NCBI RefSeq assembly: GCF_000757425.2 | Contig: NZ_JPKR02000003.1 | Coordinates: 992,001 to 1,056,000, forward strand | Reading direction: 5' to 3' | Length of the DNA stretch: 64,000 nt | Source of the DNA: Tatumella morbirosei | GTDB taxonomy: Bacteria > Pseudomonadota > Gammaproteobacteria > Enterobacterales > Enterobacteriaceae | Shown here: one piece after another, positions 27,742-38,165 of the stretch | Position numbering within the stretch: the stretch's first letter is position 1 | How the letters are laid out: every line of letters begins with the position of its first letter | Translations under genes and position numbers: made by a program | The notes under the pieces: model-generated | What the model was told of the DNA's origin: nothing | Databases searched by the model: none | Seen by the model: the letters and a program-made list of their open reading frames with translations, nothing else

Positions 27742-30417
27742 ATGTCATCTTATCTCAGGTCCAGTATCTTTATGCCCGGAAAAAAAATCGCCCTGCTGCC
27801 GAACCAGTTATTTAAATCAATGATATTTATCAGCGTGATTGTTGTCGCTATTATGCTGGGTATCATCTATGACAGCCTGGGCGTCCAGTTACGTCATCAG
27901 CAGGCTCTGCTGGAAAGCTTTGCCCGGGAAGCTCAGTTACGGATTGATAATTACCGGTTTGCCACCTAGCAAATCTATGAGGCACAAAACTCTGCGGCCG
28001 ACAGTGAGAATGATGATAACGCCACAATCCAGGAAACCCGGTTACGCCCGGATATTTATGCACCCGATGAAGATAAACAAAAAACAGAAGCGCTGATTTT
28101 TGGTTCTCACGACAGCAATACACTGACAGGGGCACGCAAGGCATCTGATTTTCTTGATACCCTGTGGGCATTAAAGAAAAGCACCTGGTCTATGTATTAT
28201 CTGAATGGCCAGGACAACAGCTTAACGATGATTTCTACCCTGCCATTAAAGGATATGATTAGCCGCTATAATGGTGAAAGTATTACCGGACAGGTATCGG
28301 CCCGCAGAGCCGAAATGCTGCAACAGGCAAATATGCTGGATGAGCGAGAGAGTTTTTCTGCGCTGCGACACATGCCTGACAGCAGTGATTACTACTTCAC
28401 TATCAGAACCACCTTTAATCAGCCAGGCCATCTGGCGACCGTGGTGGCGTTTGATTTGCCAGTGAAGGATATGTTGAGCACTGAACTTGATGCTTCCCGC
28501 TTAGTATTTCACAGTACCGAGAATTCATCCGGTAACTCAGACAGCAGTAGTGGTTCAGACCGGGTCAATCTGGCCTCCGCTTCAGTCGATTTGGCATCTT
28601 CTCTGAGCGGCGCTCCGCTGGTCGTCACCTATAACCTGTCATTAATCACTCTGCTCGCCGCCACATTGCACCATTTTTCTTTCTCATTAAGCCTGTGTCT
28701 GTTGCTGCTGATACTCTCCCTTACGGCCAGCGTATTATTGCGGAATGCTCCAGCACCGGCAGAGAAATCTGCTGACCCGGAAGTTGATCTGTTACGCAGA
28801 ATGAATAAAGAGATGGTAGAAAGTCTGCCGTTGGGTTTCCTTATCTATGATTTTAATACACACAGGGAAGTCGTCAGCAATGAGACAGCATCACAGTTAA
28901 TCCCACATCTCAATCTGCAAAAAATCGTTACCCTGTCTGACAATGTTCAGGGCATGTTGCAGGTGACTATCAATAATGAAGTCTACGAGGTCAGGCACCA
29001 ACAGAGTCAGTGTTCGCCTCAATATTGCTTCTTTATGATCCGTAATCAGGACCGTGAGATACTGGTCAATAAGAAGCTGCAAAATGCCCAGCGAATTCTG
29101 GATAAGAATCATGAGATGCGCCGCCAACTACTCGACAATATTGGTAATGCATTTCGCGAACCACTTCAGCATTTGTCGCAACAAATTCAGCAGGTGCAGT
29201 CTTCTCTGCCCCCCTCCGTCTGGCAATCGCTGATTGATTCCGGAGAACATTTAGTCAGGCTGACCGATAATACTATTCTGCTGAACCAGCTGGAAAATCA
29301 TCAATGGTCACCTGATTTGCAACCCTTCCTGCTTCAGCAACTACTGGATGACATTGTCATGGAGATTCTGCCGGCGATGAACCAGCGTGGTCTGGAGATC
29401 ATTGTCAATAATTTGCGCCCGGCGGATGAAGTCAGGGTTGGTGACCGGGAGATCTTACGCAAAATTCTGCTTACATTGCTCTGGTATTCCTTCGGAACCA
29501 CCCGTTGGGGCAAAATTTCTGTCCGAATCAGCGCAAGCCCGGAACATACTGATCGACTATTGATAAATATTGTAGATACTGGTCAGGGTCTGAATAAGAA
29601 TGAGCTGGCAAATGCCGATTTTCCTTTCAGTGGAGAAGTCAGTACGCTGAACGATGAAAAATCCAACAGCATGGATTTGTTTTTTTGTCGTCAGTTTTGC
29701 CAGAATCTGAACGGACGGCTGGATATTATCTCTAAGCCAGATATCGGTACTCATTTTAGTGTATTGATATCTCTTCCCGTTGAGCAGCCAACCATTCTCA
29801 GAGAAGAGAAGATACTGGACGGAATAACAGTATTGGTTGATGTGGTGGTTGATGATATCTATAAAATTGTCAGCCGGCAGTTGGAGTTCTGGGGAGCCAA
29901 GTGCCTGATTGCCGACGACAGGGTACCGGGTCAGGACTTCGATTTTCTGGTGACCGATGTACCTGCAAGGCTGTCAGGATGGGCACTGCTGATCACCGGT
30001 TCAGAACCTGGCTACTCAGCAATCACCTCACAGCAATACAGGGTGAATTACAATCTGAACCAGGCAATGTTGGAAGCATTGCTAACGCTGATTGAAAAAC
30101 AAATGACCAAGGACGAGATGGAGGATGCTCCTGAAAAAGAAAGGGAACAATTACTCAGTGAACCCGAGTATTTTCAGATATTTAAGGATACTGTGCCCGA
30201 TGATGTCAACAAATTATATCTTGAGCTTGATAATAAAGATTATGCTGCGCTCGCCCTGACTGCTCACCGCCTGAAAGGTGTTTTTGCTATGCTGGGTCTG
30301 GAAGATGGCAAAACACAGTGTGAACAGTTGGAGCGTCTTATTAAAGAGCGTGACGATTTAAACATTAAAAATACTACCAGTGATATTGAACACTACGTCC
30401 AAACACTGTTGCAGTAA
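27742..30417 (+). pseudogene. rcsD: Phosphotransfer intermediate RcsD, interrupted by an in-frame amber codon
   Basis: RcsD relays phosphate from RcsC to RcsB through its C-terminal HPt domain. Codons 1-75 encode the N-terminus and first membrane helix. Codon 76 (27967-27969) is TAG, and the same frame then continues without another stop to 30417. Just after the stop come QIYEAQN, TEALIFGSHD and MYYLNGQDNS, matching E. coli RcsD, which has TWQIYD at the stop, so tryptophan (TGG) became amber. The rest includes the second membrane helix (about 28670-28740), the ATPase-like domain and the HPt site AHRLKGVFAMLGL. A restart at ATG 28192 would lack the first membrane helix. It could be a real loss, a readthrough gene or a sequencing error. 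Confidence 0.88.
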
Positions 30418-30431
30418 GGTAGCCAAAAACA

Positions 30432-31079
30432 ATGGATAACTTAAACGTAATTATTGCCGATGATCACCCGATTGTTTTGTTCGGGATCCGTAAATCTCTG
30501 GAGCAACTGGAGTGGGTGAATGTGGTCGGTGAATTTGAAGATTCGACTACCCTTATCAATAGCCTGTCTAAACTTGAAGCCAATGTACTGATTACCGACC
30601 TGTCAATGCCGGGAGATAAATACGGCGATGGGATCACTCTGATCAAGTACATCAAACGCCACTACCCTGACCTGGCCATTATTGTTCTGACCATGAACAA
30701 TAATCCGGCAATTCTCAGTTCAGTACTGGATCTGGATATTGAAGGTATTGTACTGAAACAAGGTGCACCGACTGATTTGCCTAAAGCCCTGGCTGCACTG
30801 CAAAAGGGTAAAAAATATACCCCGGAATCTGTGGCAAAGTTGCTGGAAAAAATCAGTGCAGGGGGTTACGGAGACAAACGACTGTCACCCAAAGAGAGTG
30901 AAGTATTACGGTTATTTGCCGAGGGATTTCTGGTCACCGAAATCGCCCGTAAACTTAACCGCAGTATCAAAACCATCAGCAGCCAGAAAAAATCAGCCAT
31001 GATGAAACTGGGTGTCGATAACGATATCGCATTGCTGAACTATCTTTCTTCTGTCAGCGCGACGCTGCCGAAAGACTGA
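30432..31079 (+). CDS. rcsB: Response regulator RcsB
   Basis: Output regulator of the Rcs envelope-stress phosphorelay (capsule, motility, rprA). 215 residues (E. coli 216). Receiver domain with the acidic pocket DD (10-11) and phospho-acceptor D56 (ITDLSMPG). C-terminal LuxR-type helix-turn-helix LSPKESEVLRLFAEGF through IKTISSQKKSAMMKLG. Starts 14 bases after the rcsD stop, so one operon. It appears intact although rcsD is interrupted. Confidence 0.97.
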   Translation: MDNLNVIIADDHPIVLFGIRKSLEQLEWVNVVGEFEDSTTLINSLSKLEANVLITDLSMPGDKYGDGITLIKYIKRHYPDLAIIVLTMNNNPAILSSVLDLDIEGIVLKQGAPTDLPKALAALQKGKKYTPESVAKLLEKISAGGYGDKRLSPKESEVLRLFAEGFLVTEIARKLNRSIKTISSQKKSAMMKLGVDNDIALLNYLSSVSATLPKD

Positions 31080-31088
31080 TAAGCGAGT

Positions 31089-31124
31089 AAGCCCCCTGCC
31101 CTGACGGCAGGCGGGCTATTTTCT
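31089..31124. terminator. Hairpin between convergent rcsB and rcsC
   Basis: GCCCCCTGCC-CTGA-CGGCAGGCGGGC, an imperfect stem followed by TATTTTCT, between the two convergent genes. Confidence 0.65.
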
Positions 31125-31128
31125 CCGC

Positions 31129-33975
31129 TCAGACAAGCGTTGACCGCGCGGCCCTGACCTGGTCAGCGTACCCGGTAAGAAGGGTTTTTAGTTCCTGCAA
31201 GGTCACAGGCTTCGATAAACAGTCATCCATACCCGCCTGTAAACAGCGCTGCTTCTCGTCGGCTAATGCATTCGCGGTAACCCCGATAATGGGCCGCCGG
31301 AACTCCATCTCCCGTAACGTCTGAGTCAGGCAATAACCATCCATATTCGGCATATTCACATCGCTGAGCACAATATCAGCCTCAATACGCTTCAGTACAT
31401 TCAGAGCATCTACGCCATCCTGAGCCGTTTTTACCTGATACCCCAAAGTATGCAACTGACCGGACAATAGCATCCGGTTTATCGGGTGATCATCGACTAC
31501 CAGAATCAGGATATCTTCATTGCTGACCCCGGTTGTACTGCCTGATAACTGCTCAGTCAACAGTTTCACTTCACTGAACGGCCGGAAAATACGTTTCAAC
31601 AGTTCAGGGATTTCATGTGGCATTGATGTTGGAATCACCCAAACCCCTGGCTTAACCTCTCCGGGAAAGTCAGTATATTCACTGCTAAAACAGATCCGGG
31701 CTTTGCAGACTTCATTTCCTCCCCTGTCGCAATCCGTGAGAATAATGTCATCTGCCGTCAGTTGTTGCGGATTGGTCAGGATTATCATCGACCAGGCCTG
31801 CAACTGCCGTTGCAGATATTCAGCAAAGGTACTATTTTTCAGCATCAGCAATACCCTTTTGCCGGCAAGATCGTCATCAGTCGCCGTCCATACTCCCTGA
31901 TAAACCGGAATCCGTACTATAAACTGGCTACCCATACCTGGCTCTGATTCCACTTCAATATCACCGTCCATCATATTGATCAGTTTTTCACAGATAGCCA
32001 GACCCAGGCCGGTTCCCTGAAAATTCCTTTGTACACCCGTGCCAACCTGGAAGAACGGATCAAACAAGCGTAAAACATCGCGTGTCGGAATACCTACTCC
32101 GGTATCACGAACACGGAATGCCAGGTACCCCTGTTGTTGATATATATGCAGAATAATACAGCCGGTATGGGTAAATTTAATCGCATTACTTAGCAGGTTA
32201 GAAACTACCTGTTGTAATCGCATGGCATCACCGTACAGTGAAGACGGGACATCATGCTCTATCAGGCAATACAGCGTCAGTCGTTTTTTAACCACCAGTG
32301 ACAAATAGTTGGAGATGATATGACCGACCATTTCATGTGGCGAGAACGCCCCAGGCTCAATTTTTAACTGCTCAGATTCAATTTTAGAAAAGTCGAGAAT
32401 ATCATTAATTATTTTCAGCAGAAGATCAGAAGAGTTAGTCATAGCACTGACCAGCGCTTCAGAGCTTTTGGGCATTTCACGGGTTTTCAGCAAATCCAGG
32501 TTGCCGATAATTCCGTACAATGGAGTACGCAACTCGTGGCTGACGGTCGCCAGGAACATCGATTTAGACTGACTGGCCTGTTCCGCAGAATCCGCCATCT
32601 CCTGCAACGACTGCTCCATCTTTATCCTGGCACTGACATCGACCAAAACACAGATAGCCACGTTTTCATTTCGATAACGGCTGTGCACAAAGCTGATTTG
32701 CAGATTGGTATTTGAACCGGTGAGAACATCCACAAAGTTCACCTGCTGCCCGCCAATGATTTCTGTCAGCCGTTGTTTATCCTCTGTGGTCAGTAACGTC
32801 AGATAATTGTGGGCCAGTTCATTGCTCAGTATGTTGCTACCATCGCTGGTACGCAAAATGCAAATCCCGACCGGAGCCGAAGCGACAATTTTTCGGTTAA
32901 ACTGCTCATGTTCTTCCAGCCGGACTGCATTATCTTCTGCCGGTAATAACATGCGGCGTTCAAAGATCATAGCCAGCGCGATGAGTATTAATGCGCTGAA
33001 AATGTTCAGTAAAATCGCATTGATGATCATCAGCTTCATCTGATTAAACAACAGCCCGGTGGGCAGAGAATAGATGATGCTGAACGGGCTGGGCGCGAGT
33101 GATTGCTTTAGCACCAGTTGCTGATAACCGTCCAGATACCCAAACCATTGTTTGTCATCCGGTAAATTATCAAACATATGGCTGGTGACTGTTCTGTCAG
33201 TCGAGAGCATCAGTTGATCGTCATCATCGATAATCGATGTGGTAACCGCTGCTCCGCCAGGTGTCACCAGTTCATCTAACCGCAGGTTCTGTTCAAAGCT
33301 CAGTAACGCCACCGGCTGGTTACCGGTATAGACCGGCATCATCATGTAAAATGCCCCCACTCCGGGCTGATTACCCGGCTCAATCCAGTACACCGGATTA
33401 CGTTGTTCGGCAGGGCTGCTATTGTGAAAACGCAGTACATTTTCCTGAAGAGAATTGGTACTGGTATCCTGATTGACTTCACTGGTACTGAATGAAAAAG
33501 TCGCCAGGCAATTACTGCCACTGTTCAGCAGGAAAATCCGACTCATTTCGTAAGAAGAGACATACTGACTTTCCCAGTAATGCAGAAAACCGCCTAACGT
33601 ATTTAGTGTAGCCCTCCAGTCAGCGTTGATCGCTGTGCAGTCATCGTCGCTAAATAAGGGTGAAAACTGGGGTGAGAAGTTTTTGTTACCACTGCTCAGG
33701 GTAAATGTAGTGTCATCATCCGGCGTTTTATTCAGTTGCCCTTCAGTGATGTATTTCAGTTCACGCATCGCCTCATTGGTATGGGCGATAAACCATCCGG
33801 CCTGATTATAGTTCCCGGACAACTGCTCCCGGATATCTGACTCTTTTTCGTGCAGAACATTCAGCAGATAGAACGCACTCAGCAGCCCCCCAAGTAACCA
33901 GAGTAACAGTGCCAGAATACGAAACAGATAACGGGAAACCCGTAGTGTGGTGCGAAAAGAGACAAGGTATTTCAA
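31129..33975 (-). CDS. rcsC: Hybrid sensor histidine kinase RcsC
   Basis: Inner-membrane sensor of the Rcs system. 948 residues (E. coli 949). Membrane helices near 15-35 and 310-335 flank a periplasmic domain. Next come a PAS-like region, the HisKA box ATVSHELRTPLYG (H near 479), an HATPase with GTGLGLAICEKL, an RcsC-specific ABL domain, and a receiver with D near 872 (VLSDVNMPNMDGY). Complete, and convergent with rcsDB as in E. coli. With rcsD interrupted, its route to RcsB may be cut. Confidence 0.97.
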   Translation of the reverse strand: MKYLVSFRTTLRVSRYLFRILALLLWLLGGLLSAFYLLNVLHEKESDIREQLSGNYNQAGWFIAHTNEAMRELKYITEGQLNKTPDDDTTFTLSSGNKNFSPQFSPLFSDDDCTAINADWRATLNTLGGFLHYWESQYVSSYEMSRIFLLNSGSNCLATFSFSTSEVNQDTSTNSLQENVLRFHNSSPAEQRNPVYWIEPGNQPGVGAFYMMMPVYTGNQPVALLSFEQNLRLDELVTPGGAAVTTSIIDDDDQLMLSTDRTVTSHMFDNLPDDKQWFGYLDGYQQLVLKQSLAPSPFSIIYSLPTGLLFNQMKLMIINAILLNIFSALILIALAMIFERRMLLPAEDNAVRLEEHEQFNRKIVASAPVGICILRTSDGSNILSNELAHNYLTLLTTEDKQRLTEIIGGQQVNFVDVLTGSNTNLQISFVHSRYRNENVAICVLVDVSARIKMEQSLQEMADSAEQASQSKSMFLATVSHELRTPLYGIIGNLDLLKTREMPKSSEALVSAMTNSSDLLLKIINDILDFSKIESEQLKIEPGAFSPHEMVGHIISNYLSLVVKKRLTLYCLIEHDVPSSLYGDAMRLQQVVSNLLSNAIKFTHTGCIILHIYQQQGYLAFRVRDTGVGIPTRDVLRLFDPFFQVGTGVQRNFQGTGLGLAICEKLINMMDGDIEVESEPGMGSQFIVRIPVYQGVWTATDDDLAGKRVLLMLKNSTFAEYLQRQLQAWSMIILTNPQQLTADDIILTDCDRGGNEVCKARICFSSEYTDFPGEVKPGVWVIPTSMPHEIPELLKRIFRPFSEVKLLTEQLSGSTTGVSNEDILILVVDDHPINRMLLSGQLHTLGYQVKTAQDGVDALNVLKRIEADIVLSDVNMPNMDGYCLTQTLREMEFRRPIIGVTANALADEKQRCLQAGMDDCLSKPVTLQELKTLLTGYADQVRAARSTLV

Positions 33976-34139
33976 TGGGAACTCACTGCAATAGGCCGAC
34001 GCAAATGAAATGATATCGGGAACCGTCCCGGCAGATCATCAGTACAAAGTCACAGCAATCTCTGATAGGAGTAAGACTAACACATACCCTCCGGTTTAAC
34101 AGGTCCGGCCAAGGGAAATGCGGTGAGAATAGCCGGTAA

Positions 34140-34171
34140 TGAAAGAGGCATCGCCAGCGATGCCTCTTTTT
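34140..34171. terminator. Terminator of gyrA
   Basis: AAAGAGGCATCGC-CA-GCGATGCCTCTTT, a very strong stem with A/T flanks, 24 bases beyond the gyrA stop. Confidence 0.92.
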
Positions 34172-34194
34172 GCTACTTTGCAACCCGCAGAGAT

Positions 34195-36828
34195 TTATTC
34201 ATCTTCGGGCTCAGCATCATCATCGGTTTCTGGTTCCTGGCCGAGATCGTCATCCCCTTCTGCCACCGTACCATCAATAGCATCCAATTCTTCTTCTTCA
34301 ACCGGTTCAGCCACGCGCTGCAGACCTACCACATTCTCGTCTTCTGCAGTACGAATCAGAATGACGCCCTGGGTATTACGGCCTACCACGCTGACCTCAG
34401 ATACACGGGTTCTGACCAGCGTTCCGGCATCAGTGATCATCATGATTTGATCACTGTCGACCACCTGAACCGCACCAATCACCGGACCATTGCGTTCTGT
34501 CACTTTAATCGAGATAACCCCCTGAGTCGCACGTGACTTGGTCGGATATTCCTGATTGGCAGTACGTTTACCATAGCCGTTTTGGGTCACCGTCAGAATT
34601 GCCCCGTCTTCACGCGGAATAATCAGCGATACTACCCTGTCAGTATCCGCCAGTTTAATTCCGCGGACACCGGAGGCGGTACGTCCCATCGGTCTGACCG
34701 CCTGCTCAGAGAAGCGTACAACTTTACCGGCCGCTGAGAACAGCATGGCTTCATCATTACCGTCGGTCAGCGCTACACCAATCAGTTCATCGTCATCCCG
34801 CAGATTTACAGCAATGATCCCGGCACTGCGTGGGCGGCTGAATTCGGTCAGTGACGTTTTCTTCACCGTACCGCTGGCGGTTGCCATAAAAATATTCAAA
34901 CCTTCAGAATATTCACGTACCGGCAGAATCGCCGTAATACGCTCATTGGCTTCCAGCGGCAGCAGGTTAACGATTGGCCGTCCACGGGCGCCACGGCTGG
35001 CTTCCGGTAACTGGTAGACCTTCATCCAGTACAGGCGACCCCGGCTGGAGAAACAAAGAATCGTATCATGGGTGTTAGCCACCAGCAGACGGTCAATAAA
35101 GTCTTCTTCTTTAATTCTGGCAGCAGACTTACCTTTCCCACCACGACGTTGTGCTTCATAGTCGGTCAGTGGCTGGTATTTGACATAGCCCTGATGTGAC
35201 AGAGTAACCACCACATCTTCTTCGTTAATCAGATCTTCAATATTGATATCTGCAGAATTAGCGGTGATTTCTGTTCGACGTTGGTCACCGAACTGTTCAC
35301 GGACAGCTACCAGCTCTTCACGAATCACTTCCATCAGACGATTCGAGTCCTGCAGAATGAAAATCAGCTCAGCAATCTCTTCCAGTAACTGTTTGTACTC
35401 ATCCAGCAGTTTTTCATGCTCCATGCCTGTCAGTTTCTGCAAACGCAGATCCAGAATGGCCTGAGCCTGCTGTTCTGTCAGGTAGTAAGCACCGTCACGA
35501 ATTCCGTATTCAGGTTCCAGCCACTCCGGTCGGGCAGCATCATCACCGGCTTTTTCCAGCATTGCAGCGACGTTACCCAGGTCCCAGGCTTTGGCGATCA
35601 ATGCCGCTTTTGCTTCAGCCGGAGAGGGTGCGTTACGAATTAACTCGATCACCGGATCGATATTCGCCAACGCAATGGCCAGGCCTTCAAGGATATGCGC
35701 ACGATCGCGGGCTTTACGCAGCTCATAGATGGTGCGCCGGGTAACGACTTCACGACGGTGGCGGACAAAAGCTTCCAGAATATCTTTCAGCGGCATAATC
35801 TTTGGCTGGCCCTGATGCAGCGCCACCATGTTGATACCGAAAGAGGTCTGTAACTGGGTCAGGGAATAGAGATTATTAAGAACTACTTCACCGACGGCAT
35901 CGCGTTTTACTTCAATAACGATGCGCATACCATCTTTATCTGACTCATCACGAAGTGCACTGATGCCTTCAATACGCTTTTCTTTAACCAGCTCAGCAAT
36001 TTTTTCAATAAGCCGTGCTTTATTCACCTGATAAGGGATTTCATGCACGATAATCGTTTCACGGCCGGTTTTCGCATCTGTCTCGACTTCACCTCGACCA
36101 CGGATATAAATTTTACCGCGACCAGTACGGTAGGCTTCTTCAATCCCCCTGCGGCCATTAATAATGGCGGCGGTCGGGAAATCCGGACCAGGAATATGTT
36201 CCATCAGCCCTTCGACAGTGATTTCACTGTCATCAATTAGCGCCAGGCAACCGTTAATCACTTCATTAAGGTTGTGCGGAGGTATATTGGTCGCCATCCC
36301 CACCGCAATCCCGGAAGCACCATTCACCAGCAGGTTCGGAACCCTGGTCGGCATAACTTCCGGGATTTGTTCTGTACCGTCATAGTTAGGTACAAAATCA
36401 ACAGTCTCTTTGTCCAGGTCAGCCAGCAATTCATGGGCAATTTTGGACATACGAATTTCGGTATAACGCATTGCTGCCGCGGAGTCACCGTCGATCGAAC
36501 CAAAGTTCCCCTGACCGTCGACCAGCATGTAGCGAAGTGAAAACGGCTGTGCCATACGAACAATGGTTTCATAGACAGCAGAGTCACCATGCGGGTGGTA
36601 TTTACCGATGACATCCCCGACAACACGGGCAGATTTTTTGTAGGCTTTGTTCCAGTCATTACCCAGCTCGTTCATGGCAAACAGCACACGGCGGTGTACT
36701 GGTTTCAGACCATCACGCACATCAGGTAACGCACGGCCAACGATGACCGACATGGCATAATCAAGATAAGAATTTTTTAATTCTTCCTCGATATTAACCG
36801 GGGTGATTTCTCTTGCTAAGTCGCTCAT
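34195..36828 (-). CDS. gyrA: DNA gyrase subunit A
   Basis: Breakage-reunion subunit of the type IIA topoisomerase that introduces negative supercoils. 877 residues (E. coli 875). Catalytic tyrosine Y122 in AAMRYTEIR. GyrA-box QRRGGKGK in the C-terminal wrapping domain, and an acidic C-terminal tail. The quinolone-resistance region reads [12 protein letters not shown]83 is the susceptible residue, and position 87 is glutamate where E. coli has aspartate, a conservative change that probably reflects lineage. Confidence 0.98.
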   Translation of the reverse strand: MSDLAREITPVNIEEELKNSYLDYAMSVIVGRALPDVRDGLKPVHRRVLFAMNELGNDWNKAYKKSARVVGDVIGKYHPHGDSAVYETIVRMAQPFSLRYMLVDGQGNFGSIDGDSAAAMRYTEIRMSKIAHELLADLDKETVDFVPNYDGTEQIPEVMPTRVPNLLVNGASGIAVGMATNIPPHNLNEVINGCLALIDDSEITVEGLMEHIPGPDFPTAAIINGRRGIEEAYRTGRGKIYIRGRGEVETDAKTGRETIIVHEIPYQVNKARLIEKIAELVKEKRIEGISALRDESDKDGMRIVIEVKRDAVGEVVLNNLYSLTQLQTSFGINMVALHQGQPKIMPLKDILEAFVRHRREVVTRRTIYELRKARDRAHILEGLAIALANIDPVIELIRNAPSPAEAKAALIAKAWDLGNVAAMLEKAGDDAARPEWLEPEYGIRDGAYYLTEQQAQAILDLRLQKLTGMEHEKLLDEYKQLLEEIAELIFILQDSNRLMEVIREELVAVREQFGDQRRTEITANSADINIEDLINEEDVVVTLSHQGYVKYQPLTDYEAQRRGGKGKSAARIKEEDFIDRLLVANTHDTILCFSSRGRLYWMKVYQLPEASRGARGRPIVNLLPLEANERITAILPVREYSEGLNIFMATASGTVKKTSLTEFSRPRSAGIIAVNLRDDDELIGVALTDGNDEAMLFSAAGKVVRFSEQAVRPMGRTASGVRGIKLADTDRVVSLIIPREDGAILTVTQNGYGKRTANQEYPTKSRATQGVISIKVTERNGPVIGAVQVVDSDQIMMITDAGTLVRTRVSEVSVVGRNTQGVILIRTAEDENVVGLQRVAEPVEEEELDAIDGTVAEGDDDLGQEPETDDDAEPEDE

Positions 36829-36999
36829 GGAGCCGATATCCCTCTAGATATTGCCGACTATTCAGACCGCAAATCATATCACATTCCCGCCCTGCGGTGC
36901 ACCTTAGCATCAGATTAGTTACGCAGATCCACAAGCGGAGGGTGCCGCAAGCTCTGTAAGCGTTTATACTCGGGAAAATTTTGTCAGGAGTAGAGACCC

Positions 37000-37731
37000 A
37001 TGAATATGCCTTCAGCGGAAAAACAGCAGAATGTCGACCATCAGGAAATTGCCAAATTTGAAGCAGTGGCCTCCAGATGGTGGGATATGGAAGGCGAGTT
37101 CAAGCCTCTGCACCGTATTAATCCCCTGCGACTCGGCTATATTAGCCAGAACAGCCAGGGATTGTTCGGTAAGAAAGTTCTGGATGTTGGCTGTGGCGGC
37201 GGAATTCTGGCGGAAAGCATGGCCCGTGAAGGCGCCGATGTTACCGGGCTCGATATGGGAGCCGAACCTCTGGAAGTCGCCCGCTTGCATGCGCTGGAAA
37301 GTGGTGTCAGCGTAGATTATGTTCAGCGTACCGTTGAAGAGCACGCTGGCCTTTTTGCCGGACAGTATGACGTGGTCACCTGCATGGAAATGCTGGAGCA
37401 CGTTCCCGACCCACGCTCGGTGGTTCATGCCTGTGCCAGACTGGTTAAACCGGGTGGGCAGGTATTTTTCTCTACCATTAACCGTAATCCTAAGGCCTGG
37501 CTGATGGCCGTATTTGGTGCTGAATATGTTTTACGTATGGTTCCGCGTGGTACTCACGATATTAAAAAGTTTATCCGCCCGGCAGAACTGCTGAACTGGG
37601 TAGACGAAACCCCGTTACGTGAAGAAGGGATGATCGGGCTGCATTACAACCCGCTGACTAACCAGTTCCGGCTGGGACATGGCGTGGATGTTAATTATAT
37701 GATTCACACCAGTTGCCCGGAAAGGGTCTGA
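37000..37731 (+). CDS. ubiG: Ubiquinone biosynthesis O-methyltransferase UbiG
   Basis: SAM-dependent methyltransferase that does both O-methylations of ubiquinone synthesis. 243 residues (E. coli 240). Motif [12 protein letters not shown] at 60-70, LEHVPDP in the post-II region, and the family stretch [19 protein letters not shown] near 20-38. Divergent from gyrA with 171 bases between, as in E. coli. Confidence 0.97.
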   Translation: MNMPSAEKQQNVDHQEIAKFEAVASRWWDMEGEFKPLHRINPLRLGYISQNSQGLFGKKVLDVGCGGGILAESMAREGADVTGLDMGAEPLEVARLHALESGVSVDYVQRTVEEHAGLFAGQYDVVTCMEMLEHVPDPRSVVHACARLVKPGGQVFFSTINRNPKAWLMAVFGAEYVLRMVPRGTHDIKKFIRPAELLNWVDETPLREEGMIGLHYNPLTNQFRLGHGVDVNYMIHTSCPERV

Positions 37732-38072
37732 TTATCACCCTCCGGTGATTTTTGCCTGAAAACCCTCCGGCAGTACGATAAAATATGCCTGTCGGAGGCT
37801 GATGCAGTGACTGTCACCCTGTTAATGGCTTTAGACAGATAAATGACCTTCCGCCGCCCCTGCTGAATGAAAAACCGGCGACCGATCGCAAAAAGAAATT
37901 TTTTCTTTCAATTATTGACATCAGAGAGTGCCTTTAATCATGCGGCCTGGGGGAAAATTCGAAAATTACAAGCCGATTCACCATCTATTTTTCCTCTTGT
38001 TAAGTCCGGCGAACTCACTAGAATAAACCCTATCTTGTTATATATTTTCCGTACAGCCCCTACATGTAGTGG
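37732..38072. other. Intergenic region ubiG-nrdA, upstream part
   Basis: No gene recognised; E. coli yfaL, which lies here, is absent. An imperfect CCTCCGGCAG/CTGTCGGAGG hairpin at 37764-37797 may close the ubiG transcript. A frame at 37867-38112 has no domain and runs into the DnaA boxes. The nrdA promoter must be in the 3' part; NrdR boxes were sought but not found convincingly. Confidence 0.5.
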
Positions 38073-38112
38073 TTATCCACAGTTTTATTCACAAAGAAAA
38101 TGCTGTGCATAA
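38073..38112. promoter_or_regulatory. Cluster of three DnaA boxes upstream of nrdA
   Basis: TTATCCACA (38073-38081), TTATTCACA (38085-38093) and, on the minus strand, TTATGCACA (38104-38112). All fit TTATNCACA, and the first is the strongest known box. They lie 54-93 bases before the nrdA ATG. DnaA regulates nrdAB in E. coli through boxes at the same place, tying dNTP supply to replication start. Confidence 0.85.
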
Positions 38113-38165
38113 CTACGCAAAATGTATAACTCACTGATACTCATGCATAGATAGGTAAACGCGAC

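Noticed and set aside
38100..38165. NrdR boxes upstream of nrdA
   Set aside because: Looked for paired ACACWATATATWGTGT-type sites; only weak AT-rich matches were seen, so none is called.
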